Shown here one piece after another: positions 26,640 to 39,233 of a stretch of 64,000 bases of DNA. The stretch's first letter is position 1, and each line of letters opens with the position of its first letter. The DNA lies in the NCBI GenBank assembly GCA_965279405.1, contig OZ257157.1, positions 2,046,001 through 2,110,000 on the forward strand. The letters are read 5' to 3'. The stretch comes from CBDDIP01 sp965279405 (GTDB taxonomy: Bacteria > Actinomycetota > Acidimicrobiia > Acidimicrobiales > Ilumatobacteraceae). The notes beneath the pieces were generated by a model. It was given only the letters and a program-made list of their open reading frames with translations. It did no database searches and was not told where the DNA came from. A program made the translations under genes and the position numbers.

Positions 26640-27293
26640 ATGAAAGCACGAATCGCAAGCCTGTTGTCACTCTCCGGAGTGCTGGTCGCGGGTTCCGCCG
26701 CGGCCTTGGTGAACACGCAGGTCCTCAGCAGCAGCCCCTCGTCGAGCTCGGCGGCCACGGCGAGCACGCTCGACGACGACGGCACCAGCACCACCATCTC
26801 CACGTCCAGCACCACCCCGAACAGCATCGACACGAGCACCACCCTGCCGCCCGTCTCGGGGTCCTCCCCGGTCACCGGGACGCAGGCCGCCTACCAGATC
26901 GGCAACGCCGGCACCGTCGTGCTCGACACCGCCGGCGACGTGCTGAGCATCGTGTCGGTCACCCCCGCCGACGGGTGGACGGTCACGAAGGCGGAGCGCA
27001 ACGGCGCGTTGAACGTGGAGATCAAGCTCAGCAACGGCGGTTCCGAGGTCGAGTTCAAGGCCAGCCTGCTGTTCGGCATCATCAGCACCTCCGTGGAGGT
27101 CGACGGCGACGACGACGTCACCTCGACGAGCACGGGCAACTCCACGGTCACGAGCAACACCGTCGATGATCACGGCGGCAACAGCGGCCCCGGTGGTGGC
27201 GACGACGACAACAGCGGCTCTGGCAGCAGCGGCTCGGGCAGTGGCCACAGCGGTGGCAGCGATGACTCCGGCCACGGCGGAGACGACGACTGA
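26640..27293 (+). CDS. Secreted protein with Ser/Thr-rich linker and Asp/Gly/His-rich tail
   Basis: The 217-residue protein has a signal peptide (RIASLLSLSGVLVAGSAAAL), a Ser/Thr-rich stretch (30-75), a compact beta-rich domain (AYQIGNAGTVVLDTAGDVLSI; about 80-155) and a low-complexity tail of Gly/Ser/Asp with several His. The tail looks suited to loosely binding metal ions. A strong AGGAGG site precedes the ATG. The family is not recognised. It heads the operon with a membrane-anchored protein, ApbE and a haem-type membrane protein, divergent from a two-component system, so a role in envelope redox or metal handling is plausible. Confidence 0.7.
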   Translation: MKARIASLLSLSGVLVAGSAAALVNTQVLSSSPSSSSAATASTLDDDGTSTTISTSSTTPNSIDTSTTLPPVSGSSPVTGTQAAYQIGNAGTVVLDTAGDVLSIVSVTPADGWTVTKAERNGALNVEIKLSNGGSEVEFKASLLFGIISTSVEVDGDDDVTSTSTGNSTVTSNTVDDHGGNSGPGGGDDDNSGSGSSGSGSGHSGGSDDSGHGGDDD

Positions 27294-27294
27294 C

Positions 27295-27696
27295 ATGGCA
27301 GACCATGAGCCGGCCGACCCCGGGCTGGACCGCATCGCATCCCTGCGGTCACGTTCGCGGCGGCCGGCTCAGGTGTCCAAGGTCGTTGCGGCCGGCGCCA
27401 GCGGCACGCTGCTGCTCGGCCTGACCGCGGCAATGGGCTGGCAGGCCCGCACGAACACGAGCGACACGCCGTCGCCCACCGTGCCGCCTGCGCCGGCCAC
27501 GGTCCCGCAGACCATCCCGGCGAGCGCACCCGCCGCCGGGCAAACTGATGCACCGACAGGAATCGGGTCCACTCCCCCCGCCCCGATCCCCGTCATCGAG
27601 ATCGTGATCCCGCCGCCGGCACCTGCAACGCCGGCGGCCAAGCCGGCCAGTGGTTCCACGGGAACGCCCGACGCCACGACCTCGCAGTCGCACTGA
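27295..27696 (+). CDS. Membrane-anchored Pro/Thr-rich protein, unknown
   Basis: The 133-residue protein has a cytoplasmic basic N-terminus (RIASLRSRSRRPAQVSK), one TM helix (VVAAGASGTLLLGLTAAMGW) and an outside tail of about 75 residues made mainly of Pro, Ala and Thr. There is no catalytic motif. The ATG at 27295 is 2 bp after the upstream stop, and its own stop is 1 bp before the ApbE start, showing a tight operon. Confidence 0.65.
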   Translation: MADHEPADPGLDRIASLRSRSRRPAQVSKVVAAGASGTLLLGLTAAMGWQARTNTSDTPSPTVPPAPATVPQTIPASAPAAGQTDAPTGIGSTPPAPIPVIEIVIPPPAPATPAAKPASGSTGTPDATTSQSH

Positions 27697-27697
27697 C

Positions 27698-28738
27698 ATG
27701 AGCACGACGCACGGAAACGGGACTTTGGTGAGGATCAACGGGGAGGACCACCCGTCGCTGGTGGTCGATCGGTTTCGCGCAATGGGTTGTCAGGGCGGCC
27801 TGGTGGTGGTCGGTGGGACGACCGCACACGTCGCGCTGGCCCGCAGGCTGCTCGAGCACCTCGAGTCGAGGTGGAGCAGGTTCCGCCCGGAGAGCGACAT
27901 CAGCCGCATCAACCGCGCCTGCGGGATCGCCGTGCCCGTCGACCCGGCAACGATCGAGCTGGTGACGGCGATGGTCCACGCCTGGGTCGTCACGGAGCGC
28001 GCCTTCGACCCCACGTTGCTGGCGCCACTGATCGGCCTCGGGCATGCGACGAGCTGGGACGACCCGGCTCGGGTCACCTCCCTGCCGCCGGTGGCCGCAC
28101 CCCGCGGCCGCCCCTACGAGATCGCGGTCGACCTGGCCAACTCCACCATCGTGGCGCCGTACGGCACGGTGCTCGATGCCGGCGGCATCGGCAAGGGGCT
28201 GGCCGCGGATCGCGTCGCGTCGGAGCTGATCGAGGCCGGCGCCGACGGCGTGCTCGTCAACATCGGTGGCGATCTGCGCGTCGCCGGACACCCGCCGCAG
28301 GGCGAGCTCGGCTGGCAGATCGCGGTCGGATCGCCGTACGCCGACGACGTCGATGGCGGTGACGCCGAGTGCGCGCGCGTCGCCATCGCCGAGGGTGGCG
28401 TCGCCACATCGGGCACCACCCGGCGCCGGTGGACCACGGCCGATGGCATGAACGTGCACCACGTGCTCGACCCGGCGACGCTGATGCCGGTCGACACCTC
28501 GCGATCGGGCGACGGCCAGTCCGGTGACGGCGTGTCCGAGGTGGTGCAGGTCACCGTTGCCGCGTCGTCGGCGATGTGGGCCGAAGTGCACACCAAGTCG
28601 GTGCTCGTGCACGGCGCGAAGCGAGAGCTGCCGCGCTTCGACGCGATCGGTCTCGCCGCGATGGTGGTGCTGGCCGACGGCCGCACGATCGCCAACCAGT
28701 CGTGGGACGCGCTGGCAGTCCATTCGGACGCGTCGTGA
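27698..28738 (+). CDS. FAD:protein FMN transferase (ApbE family)
   Basis: The 346-residue enzyme transfers FMN from FAD to Ser/Thr of target proteins outside the cytoplasmic membrane or in flavoprotein domains. Family marks are FRAMGCQ near the start, ESRWSRFRPESDISRIN, the nucleotide-binding DAGGIGKGLAADR, VNIGGDLRV, and ATSGTTRRRW followed by HHVLDPATLMP, which holds the metal and flavin ligands. No signal peptide is visible, so export or a cytoplasmic role is unclear. No FMN-binding domain or clear flavinylation motif is found in the neighbouring proteins. It overlaps the next gene by GTGA (28735-28738). Confidence 0.92.
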   Translation: MSTTHGNGTLVRINGEDHPSLVVDRFRAMGCQGGLVVVGGTTAHVALARRLLEHLESRWSRFRPESDISRINRACGIAVPVDPATIELVTAMVHAWVVTERAFDPTLLAPLIGLGHATSWDDPARVTSLPPVAAPRGRPYEIAVDLANSTIVAPYGTVLDAGGIGKGLAADRVASELIEAGADGVLVNIGGDLRVAGHPPQGELGWQIAVGSPYADDVDGGDAECARVAIAEGGVATSGTTRRRWTTADGMNVHHVLDPATLMPVDTSRSGDGQSGDGVSEVVQVTVAASSAMWAEVHTKSVLVHGAKRELPRFDAIGLAAMVVLADGRTIANQSWDALAVHSDAS

Positions 28739-29289
28739 ACCAGCAGTTCTGGTGGTACCTGTCCCGTGCCGGTGGCATCGTCACCGGGCTCGTCCTCGTG
28801 GCGTCGATGGTGCTCGGTGTGCTGATGGCGACGCGCGCGCTGAAGCCGCACGATCGCCCGGCGTGGATGTTGGCGATGCACCGCTGGTTCAGCGCGCTGA
28901 CGATGATCGGCATCGCCGTGCACATCGGCGGTCTCGTCGCCGACAGCTACGTCCACTTCGGTTGGCTGGAGGTGCTCGTGCCGATGGGCTCGGCGTGGAA
29001 GCCCGGTGCGGTGACGATCGGCGTGATCGCCATGTACCTGCTGATCGGCGTGCAGCTGACCTCGTTGGCGATGCGCCGCCTGCCGCGGCGGACGTGGCAC
29101 CTGGTTCACCTCACCAGCTACGTGGCCGTGTGGCTCGGCTTCGTGCACGCCGGCCTGGCCGGCACCGACGTGTCCAACCGCGTCTACCAAGTCGTCGCGT
29201 TGAGCCTTGCGGTCACCGCGCTCTCCGCCGTGCTCGTGCGGATCCTGCTCGGTTCGGCGCGTGCCGAGCGACGTCCGCGACCCGCTCGG

Positions 29290-31035
<1,746 letters not shown>

Positions 31036-31062
31036 GGTGTCGGCCTCCGTGTTCTTGGTTCG

Positions 31063-32307
31063 TCAGTCGATGATGGATTGGTACACGAGCGTCTTCAGCT
31101 CGGTGCGGATCGGGTGGGTGCTGCTCGGCAGCAGCTGGGTGAAGAACTGCACCGTGAGGTCTTCCTTCGGGTCGACCCAGAAGGCCGTGCTCGCCGCGCC
31201 GCCCCAGGCGAACTCGCCGACGCTGCCCGGCACGCGTGCCTTCACCGGGTCGAGCGTGACGCTGACGCCGAGACCGAAGCCGACGCCGTCGAACGCCGTC
31301 TCGCTGAACAACGGCCGGCCGACCGCGGTGAGATCGGCGCCGCCCGGCAAGTGGTTGCTGGCCATGTAGTCGACCGTGCGTGGAGCGAGGATGCGCACCC
31401 CGTCGAGCTCGCCGCGGCGTAGCAGCATCGTCGTGAACCGGTGGTAGTCGTGCGCCGTGCCGACGAGTCCGCCACCGCCCTGGAACGCTCTCGGTGCGTG
31501 CTTGGCGCCCTGCGCGGCTGCCTCCAACGGGATCGCCTGGCGCGTCGAGGGGTGGGCGCCGTAGAGGTTGGCCAACCGGCTCAGGTCCGACTCGGGGACG
31601 TACCAACCGGTGTCGCTCATGCCGAGTGGATCGAGCACTCGCTCGCGGAAGACCTCGTCGAGCGGCTTGCCGGTGATGACCTCGATCACCCGACCGAGCA
31701 CGTCCAGCCCGACCGAGTAGTTCCACTCGGTGCCGGGTTGGAACAGCAGCGGCAGCGCCGCCCATCGGTCGCACAGCCCGGCGAGGTCGTCGTCCGGATG
31801 CCCCCATTCGAACCCGGCGGCGCGGTACAGGGCGTCGACCGGGTGGTTGTACATGAACCCGTAGGTCAGGCCGGCGGTGTGGGCGAAGAGCTGCCACAGC
31901 TGCATCGGCTCCGTGATCGGATCGAGCATCGGGCTGTTGATGTTGCCGCCGCGCCACACCTTCGTGTCGGCGAACGACGGGATGTACTTCGACACCGGGT
32001 CCTTCAGCTCGAAGGCACCCTCCTCCCACAGCGTCAGCGCAGTGGCGGCGGTGATCGGCTTGGTCATCGAGAACAGCCGCCAGATCGTGTCGGTGGTGAC
32101 CGGCGTCTGCGCGGCGATGTCGCGATGCCCGGATGCCGAGACGTGGGCGAGCTTGCCGTGGCGAGCGACGGTGATCAGCCAGCCGGGCAGGCGGCCGTCG
32201 TCGATGTAGCGCTGGAAGTGCCGGTCGATGCGCGCCAGCCGCTCCGCATCGAGCCCGACATCACTGGGATCCGCCTCGAGGTGCAGATCCGGATGCGAGT
32301 CGCTCAT
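31063..32307 (-). CDS. Class C beta-lactamase-like serine hydrolase
   Basis: The 414-residue protein has the serine motif SMTKPITA (SxxK) and the Tyr motif WNYSVGLDVLG (YxN position). GGAAS near 31190 is a plausible third-motif region. There is no signal peptide, so a cytoplasmic esterase is more likely than antibiotic resistance. Such serine hydrolases often stand next to amidohydrolases; here it lies 27 bp upstream of the deacylase-like gene on the same strand. Confidence 0.88.
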   Translation of the reverse strand: MSDSHPDLHLEADPSDVGLDAERLARIDRHFQRYIDDGRLPGWLITVARHGKLAHVSASGHRDIAAQTPVTTDTIWRLFSMTKPITAATALTLWEEGAFELKDPVSKYIPSFADTKVWRGGNINSPMLDPITEPMQLWQLFAHTAGLTYGFMYNHPVDALYRAAGFEWGHPDDDLAGLCDRWAALPLLFQPGTEWNYSVGLDVLGRVIEVITGKPLDEVFRERVLDPLGMSDTGWYVPESDLSRLANLYGAHPSTRQAIPLEAAAQGAKHAPRAFQGGGGLVGTAHDYHRFTTMLLRRGELDGVRILAPRTVDYMASNHLPGGADLTAVGRPLFSETAFDGVGFGLGVSVTLDPVKARVPGSVGEFAWGGAASTAFWVDPKEDLTVQFFTQLLPSSTHPIRTELKTLVYQSIID

Positions 32308-32360
32308 GCCCGCACGCTACGCGTGGACGGCCGAGCCGTGCGATGCGTAGATGGTCAAGC

Positions 32361-32457
32361 GTGGAGGGTTTCGAGCGCGCCCGGGTGAGCCTGGAACCCT
32401 CCATACGACCGATGTGGAGGGTTTCGAGCGCGCCCGGGTGAGCGTGAGACCCTCCGC
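32361..32457. repeat. Tandem pair of 44-nt hairpin repeats (locus A)
   Basis: Two 44-nt units (32361-32404 and 32414-32457) lie 53 bp apart. Each has a left arm GTGGAGGGTTTC and a right arm such as GAGACCCTCC that can pair as a hairpin, with a GC-rich centre containing CGCCCGGGTGAGC. They fill the gap between the beta-lactamase-like and LLM genes. Related pairs occur at 48543-48639 and, in a diverged form, 52672-52760. They are probably REP-like intergenic elements, and could also act as transcription barriers. Confidence 0.75.
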
Positions 32458-32462
32458 TCGAC

Positions 32463-33413
32463 TCAGCTCAGCAGCGGGGCGACCTCGGTGGCGATCAGGT
32501 CGAGGTGGTCGAGGTCGTCGAGGTCGAGGACCTGGAGGTACATGCGCTCGGCGCCGGCCTCGGCGAAGGTGCGGATGGTCGCCGCCACTTCTGCTGGCGT
32601 GCCGGCGGCGCCGTTCTTGCGCAGCTCGTCGGGCTCGCGTCCGAGCGCCTTGGCGCGGCGGGCGATCTCGGCCTCGTCCTTGCCGCAGCACACGATCAGC
32701 GCTGCCGAGTAGACCATCGGCCGGGTGCGCTCGATCGCCTCGCACGCGGCGCGAACACGATCGCACTGCTCGGAGAAGAAGCTCAGCGGCACGAACGGGG
32801 TGTTGAACTCGGCGGCGTAGCGAGCGGCGAGCGCCGGCGTCTTGGTCTTGCCGCCTCCACCCATCACGATCGGCAGCGGGTCCTGCACCGGCTTGGGCAG
32901 ACCGGGCGAGTCGGTGACCGCATGGGCGCGACCTGCGTAGGAGAACGTCTCGCCGATCGGCGTGGTCCACAACCCGTCGATGATCGCCAGCTGATCGGTG
33001 AGGCTGTCGAAGCGGCCGCCCGTGGTGGGGAAGTCGAAGCCGTACGCCTGGTGCTCACGTTCGAACCAGCCGGCACCGAGGCCGAGCTCGACGCGGCCGC
33101 CGCTCATCTGGTCGACCTGAGCAACGGAGATCGCCAGCAGGCCGGGCCCGCGGAACGTGACCGGGGAGACGAGCGTGCCGAGGCGGATCGTGTCAGTGTC
33201 GCGAGCCAGGCCGGCGAGCGTGATCCACGCATCGGTCGGGCCCGGCAGGCCGTCGGCGTGATCGCCCATGACGAGGTAGTGGTCGCTGCGGAAGAAGGCG
33301 CCGAAGCCGAGCGCCTCGGCCCGCTTGGCGACGGCCAGGAGCGTGTCGTAGGTGGCGCCCTGCTGGGGCTCGGTGAAGATGCGGAGGTCGGTGAGCTGCA
33401 CGACCCCATTCAA
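32463..33413 (-). CDS. LLM-class (F420-type) oxidoreductase
   Basis: The 316-residue TIM-barrel protein shows the luciferase-like pattern: GFGAFFRSDHYLVMG, IRLGTLVSPVTFRGPG, ISVAQVDQMSGGRVELGLGAGW, GERFDSL-like segment TGGRFDSLTDQLAI and PLPIVMGGGGKTKTPALAARYA. In Actinobacteria this subgroup usually uses coenzyme F420, so a hydride transfer to or from F420H2 is expected; the substrate is unknown. It overlaps the glycosyltransferase start by 4 bp (33410-33413). Confidence 0.88.
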   Translation of the reverse strand: MNGVVQLTDLRIFTEPQQGATYDTLLAVAKRAEALGFGAFFRSDHYLVMGDHADGLPGPTDAWITLAGLARDTDTIRLGTLVSPVTFRGPGLLAISVAQVDQMSGGRVELGLGAGWFEREHQAYGFDFPTTGGRFDSLTDQLAIIDGLWTTPIGETFSYAGRAHAVTDSPGLPKPVQDPLPIVMGGGGKTKTPALAARYAAEFNTPFVPLSFFSEQCDRVRAACEAIERTRPMVYSAALIVCCGKDEAEIARRAKALGREPDELRKNGAAGTPAEVAATIRTFAEAGAERMYLQVLDLDDLDHLDLIATEVAPLLS

Positions 33414-34915
33414 CCGTTCACCGCGCGTTCGAGCACCGGGACACCGTCAACGGTCGTCCGCCGCACGTATCCGGCCGCGAGCGCCGCGGCGATGCCACCA
33501 GCCGGATCGCAGTCGCCGGCCGACTGGTACTCGGCGACGAACCGCGGGCGATCGTCGGCGCGGAGCATGGCCACGATCTGCGCTCGCGCGCCGGGCACCT
33601 GGAGGACGTGATCGCGCCAGATGTACGGCGTCGGCGGGTCGATGCCGGCATCGGCGTAGAAGCCGGGACTCGAGCACAGCACGTACAGCTCGTCGTCGGG
33701 CAGCCGAGCGGCACGGAACCACCGGGCCATCTGCTCGTCGATCGCCGGCCGCAGGTCGTCGCTCGCAACGGCGGCGATGTGGCTGCGGTCGAGGCGGAAG
33801 ATCGTCACCGAGTCTTGGAAGCCAGGCAGCAGCAGCACGATCGCGGCCAGCATCGCCGTCCTCGGGCGCAGCCATCGGCTGAGCACGATGGCCGTCGCCA
33901 CCGACAGCACCGGGCACAGGGCGACCCAGTAGTGCAGGAAGAAGTTGCCGCCGGCGATGAACGAGGTGCACGCAGCGAGCGCCCACAGGCCGACGATCGT
34001 CGGGGTGCCGCGCTCATGGCGGCGTTCGCGCCGGGCGACCCAGGCGATCGCACACACGAGGAGCAGGGGCAGCAGCACGGCGCGGGCGGTGGTGAAGGTG
34101 GCGAGCAGCCTGGCCCACTTCGCCCCGTTGACGGCGCTGCGCTCGTCGAACCGCTGAGCCACCATCGCGTACCACCACGCTCGGAACCCGGACGTCGCCG
34201 CGCCGTGCAGGGCCAGCGCAGCGAGCACCGTGCCCGCACCGCCCAGGAGCGCTGCGACCGCGCTGCGGCACCGTCGCCACGGGCGCTGCGTGAGCACGAC
34301 CCACACGAGCAACGTCAGGAGCCCGTCGAACGCGCTCTGCTTGATGGAGATGGCAACGCCGGCGAGGGCGCCGGCGGCGACGAGGTGCCACGTCCGGTCG
34401 GCGTCGAGAGCACGCAACCCGATCGCCAATCCGGCGACGGCGATCGCGCCGCTGAGCAGCTCGCCGTTGGCCAGGTGGCCCTCGATGACGGGACTGGCGC
34501 TGAGGCCCGCGACGAGGATCGAGGCGATCGCCCCGGCGCTGCGTCCCGCCAACTGCGTTGCGACCGCGCCGACCACGACGACCAGCACCGCGCCGAACAA
34601 CATCGCCATGATGCGCAGCGAGGCCACGCTGCCGCCCGAGAGCCAGTCCCAGAAGCGGTAGATCGTCAGCAGGCCTTGCGGACGATCGACCCAGACGTCG
34701 CGCTGGAGCACCTTGCCGTGCGCCCAGGCGCGGGCGATCGCCAGGAACCCACCCTCGTCGGACGTGATCGGCGTCCAGTACATGCGCAAGCGCAGGAGCA
34801 CCGACAGGACGACGCCGGCAGCGATCCCCGGCCATGGCAGCCCGTCCGGCGGTCGAGCGGCCGCGACGACCGGCTCGGCCACGGGTCGGGCGTGCAGGTC
34901 GATCACGGTGCTCAC
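33410..34915 (-). CDS. GT-C family (GT39/ArnT-like) membrane glycosyltransferase
   Basis: The 501-residue protein has about ten TM helices. The first outside loop carries the acidic TSDEGGFLAIARAWAHGKV motif (Asp53-Glu54), which in this family binds the polyprenyl-phosphate sugar donor, and then RPQGLLTIYRFWDWL. A C-terminal outside domain has CSSPGFYADAGIDPPTPYIW. It probably adds a sugar from a lipid carrier to a protein or glycan outside the membrane. ATGA overlap with the LLM gene. Divergent from dnaK; the 233-bp gap holds the heat-shock operators. Confidence 0.85.
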   Translation of the reverse strand: MSTVIDLHARPVAEPVVAAARPPDGLPWPGIAAGVVLSVLLRLRMYWTPITSDEGGFLAIARAWAHGKVLQRDVWVDRPQGLLTIYRFWDWLSGGSVASLRIMAMLFGAVLVVVVGAVATQLAGRSAGAIASILVAGLSASPVIEGHLANGELLSGAIAVAGLAIGLRALDADRTWHLVAAGALAGVAISIKQSAFDGLLTLLVWVVLTQRPWRRCRSAVAALLGGAGTVLAALALHGAATSGFRAWWYAMVAQRFDERSAVNGAKWARLLATFTTARAVLLPLLLVCAIAWVARRERRHERGTPTIVGLWALAACTSFIAGGNFFLHYWVALCPVLSVATAIVLSRWLRPRTAMLAAIVLLLPGFQDSVTIFRLDRSHIAAVASDDLRPAIDEQMARWFRAARLPDDELYVLCSSPGFYADAGIDPPTPYIWRDHVLQVPGARAQIVAMLRADDRPRFVAEYQSAGDCDPAGGIAAALAAGYVRRTTVDGVPVLERAVNG

Positions 34916-35016
34916 GTGGTCGAACGTACGGACCGGCCTGCGAGCGCACCATCGGGCATGACCCTGAACGCGCCCGATCGTGGTCAGGGATGTGCCGTGC
35001 CGACCTCGTGGTCGAT

Positions 35017-35037
35017 CCTGAGTGATGATGACTCAAG
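35017..35037. promoter_or_regulatory. HAIR operator 1 (HspR site)
   Basis: CCTGAGT-N7-ACTCAAG matches the HspR-associated inverted repeat (CTTGAGT-N7-ACTCAAG) with one mismatch. It lies 16 bp upstream of the -35 box of the dnaK promoter. The repressor HspR is encoded at the end of the same operon. Confidence 0.88.
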
Positions 35038-35052
35038 ATTTCTGCCGCCGAG

Positions 35053-35081
35053 TTGTTGACCTGGACGAAGTTTCCTAGACT
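35053..35081 (+). promoter_or_regulatory. dnaK promoter
   Basis: TTGTTG (35053-35058) and TAGACT (35076-35081) are separated by 17 bp, giving a sigma-70-like promoter with transcription start near 35088. The second HAIR site begins at 35080 and covers the -10 end and start point, so HspR would block initiation directly. Confidence 0.7.
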
Positions 35082-35100
35082 TGAGCCAACGTCACTCAGG
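35080..35100. promoter_or_regulatory. HAIR operator 2 (HspR site)
   Basis: CTTGAGC-N7-ACTCAGG is a HAIR element with one mismatch per arm, placed over the -10 end and the start of transcription. Together with HAIR 1 the promoter is bracketed by two HspR sites 63 bp apart (centre to centre). Confidence 0.88.
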
Positions 35101-35148
35101 TTCTTCCCAAGGAGAACCCCCGATCCCCATCACACAGGAGCAGTCACC

Positions 35149-36980
<1,832 letters not shown>

Positions 36981-36984
<4 letters not shown>

Positions 36985-37505
36985 GCGACGACATGGCCGA
37001 CTTCGAATTCGAGCGGGCCAGTGAGGTGGAAGACCTCTCCGGCCCGATCGAACGACCCGACGCCGACGCGGAGGCAGCCGAGCTCGTCGAGCACGACGTC
37101 GCCGCACTGCTGCAGGAGCGCGACTCCTTCAAGGACATCGCGCTGCGCTTGCAGGCCGACTTCGAGAACTACCGCAAGCGCGTCGCTGCCCAGCACGCCG
37201 ACGAGGTCGACCGGGCAACCGGCAAGCTCGTCGAGGCGATGCTGCCCGTGCTCGACGCCGCCGAGGCTGCGTTCCTGCAGCACCCGGCGGAGGTCGAGCC
37301 GCTGTTCAACCTGCTGCTCGGCGAGCTGCGCAAGCACGGGTTGGAGGCGTTGAACCTGCATGAGCAGCCGTTCGATCCGATGGTTGCGGATGCGGTGTTG
37401 CATGAGCCTGGCGATGGCGAGCCCATTGTCAGTGAGGTCTTGCGATCTGGCTATCTGTGGAAGGGGAAAGTGCTGCGTCCTGCGATGGTGAAAGTGCGCG
37501 GCTAG
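36981..37505 (+). CDS. grpE: Nucleotide exchange factor GrpE
   Basis: The 174-residue protein has an acidic N-terminal tail, the long dimer helix (LLQERDSFKDIALRLQADFENYRKRVA) and a C-terminal beta head (EQPFDPMVADAVLHEPG, then VLRSGYLWKGKVLRPAMVKV) that opens the DnaK nucleotide cleft. The GTG at 36981 overlaps the dnaK stop; an ATG at 36993 is an alternative start 4 codons later. A gap of about 180 bp before dnaJ holds no clear gene. Confidence 0.97.
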
Positions 37506-37686
37506 GGGCGCTGCGGCCAGGCCGGTCGCATGTCGTGGCTCGCACGGGGTTCGCCCTGGGGGCTCACCCACTACTCGCTCACCACGACATCCGACCACCC
37601 TGGCCTTGCTCTCGGACAACTGAACAACGACTCCTCGTGCAGGTGTGTGGGGAGGAAAAGATGAGAACTCGGAGGAGGTGACGGAA

Positions 37687-38826
37687 TTGGCTGCTCAACG
37701 GGAGTGGTACGAGAGGGACTACTACAAGGTCTTGGGGGTGGCTGAGGACGCTGCTCCGAAGGAGATCACCAAGGCGTATCGCAAGGTGGCGCGCGAGAGT
37801 CACCCCGACACTCATCCTGGCGATGCGGCGGCGGAGGAGCGCTTCAAGGAGGTCAGCGGGGCGTACGACGTGCTCGGCGACGAGGCCAAGCGCAAGGAGT
37901 ACGACGAGGTCCGTCGTCTCGGTCCTGCCGGTGGCTTCCCGCAGGGCGGGCCCGGGCAAGGGCCCGGTGGCTACAACTTCAACGTCGGTGCCGACGGTCT
38001 CGGCGACCTGCTCGGGCAGATGTTCGGGCGCGGTCGTCGCGGTGGCGGCGCGTCCGCGTCGGCCGGGCCGATGCGCGGCGCGGACGTCGAAGCAACGCTC
38101 AACCTCGACTTCGCCGACGCGGCGCGCGGGCTGACCACGACGCTCTACCTCACCAGCGACGCGCAGTGCAGCACGTGCAACGGCAGCGGCGCTCGGCCCG
38201 GCACGCAGCCGACGAACTGCTCGGTCTGCGGCGGTCGTGGCGTCATCGACGACAACCAAGGCATGTTCTCGTTCTCCACTCCCTGTCGCAACTGCGGCGG
38301 TCGTGGTGTGGTCATCCCCGACCCGTGTCCGACGTGTCGTGGTAGCGGCGTCGAACGTCGTGCTCGTGAAGTGCAGGCGCGCATCCCCGCCGGTGTCGCC
38401 GACGGGCAGAAGATCCGATTGAAGGGCCGCGGCGCGTCGGGCCGCAACGGTGGGCCCACCGGCGACCTGATCGTCGAGTGCCACGTCGCGCCGCACCGTT
38501 TGTTCGGTCGCGACGGTGGCAACCTCACCGTTCGCGTGCCGGTGTCGTTCGCCGAGGCCGCGCTGGGCGGGGAGATCGACGTGCCCACGCTCGACGGTCC
38601 GTCCGTGACGCTGCGCTTGAAGCCGGGCACCGCCACTGGGTCGCGTCACCGGGTCCGCGGCAAGGGCATCGTCACCCCGAAGCACACCGGCGACCTGATC
38701 GTCACCGTCGACATCGACGTGCCCAAGGAGCTCACCGACGAGCAGCGGGCAGCGATCGAGGCGCTCGCCGCAGCAACTACCGTGTCCCCCAGGGCTCACC
38801 TGCCGAACGCCGCAGGAGGAAGCTGA
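37687..38826 (+). CDS. dnaJ: Co-chaperone DnaJ (Hsp40)
   Basis: The 379-residue protein (TTG start) has a J domain (RDYYKVLGVAEDAAPKEITKAYRKVARESHPD with the HPD motif), a Gly-rich region, and four zinc-finger repeats CSTCNGSG, CSVCGGRG, CRNCGGRG and CPTCRGSG. C-terminal substrate domains follow. It stimulates the DnaK ATPase and delivers substrates. GGAGGAGG at 37671-37678 sits 8 bp before the TTG at 37687. The GTG at 37678 overlaps that site, and an ATG at 37645 in frame is further away. Translation continues into hspR with a 2-bp gap. Confidence 0.95.
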   Translation: MAAQREWYERDYYKVLGVAEDAAPKEITKAYRKVARESHPDTHPGDAAAEERFKEVSGAYDVLGDEAKRKEYDEVRRLGPAGGFPQGGPGQGPGGYNFNVGADGLGDLLGQMFGRGRRGGGASASAGPMRGADVEATLNLDFADAARGLTTTLYLTSDAQCSTCNGSGARPGTQPTNCSVCGGRGVIDDNQGMFSFSTPCRNCGGRGVVIPDPCPTCRGSGVERRAREVQARIPAGVADGQKIRLKGRGASGRNGGPTGDLIVECHVAPHRLFGRDGGNLTVRVPVSFAEAALGGEIDVPTLDGPSVTLRLKPGTATGSRHRVRGKGIVTPKHTGDLIVTVDIDVPKELTDEQRAAIEALAAATTVSPRAHLPNAAGGS

Positions 38827-38828
38827 TC

Positions 38829-39221
38829 ATGCGATCACGAGACCACGCCGTCTACGTCATCTCGGTGGCAGCCGAGCTGGCCGGCATGCACCCCCAGACC
38901 CTGCGCATCTACGAGCGCCGCGGGCTCGTCGCCCCCGCTCGCACGCAGGGCGGCAACCGCCGCTACAGCGACATCGACATCGATCGCCTGCGCCGCATCA
39001 GCGAGCTCGCCGCCGAGGGCATGAACCTGGAGGGCATCCGCCGGGTGATGGCCCTCGAAGCCGAGGTGCAGCACCTGCGCGCCGAGAACGACGAGCTGCG
39101 CACCATCGCCGCCTCCGCCATCGCCGAGGCCGAGCGCCGCTCACCCCGCCGCGACCTCGTCCCCCTGCGCCAAGAAGTCGCCGTCTTCGGCCACCAGCGC
39201 AACCCCTTCACCCCCCGCTGA
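38829..39221 (+). CDS. hspR: Heat-shock repressor HspR (MerR family)
   Basis: The 130-residue regulator starts with the MerR-type winged helix (VYVISVAAELAGMHPQTLRIYERRGLVAPARTQGGNRRYSDID) and a dimer coiled coil (LEAEVQHLRAENDELRTIA). The motif MHPQTLRIYERRGL is typical for HspR. It represses the dnaK operon by binding HAIR sites and works with DnaK as co-repressor. Strong GGAGGA site overlaps the dnaJ end. Last gene of the dnaK operon. Confidence 0.96.
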   Translation: MRSRDHAVYVISVAAELAGMHPQTLRIYERRGLVAPARTQGGNRRYSDIDIDRLRRISELAAEGMNLEGIRRVMALEAEVQHLRAENDELRTIAASAIAEAERRSPRRDLVPLRQEVAVFGHQRNPFTPR

Positions 39222-39233
39222 GACGAGGCTCAT

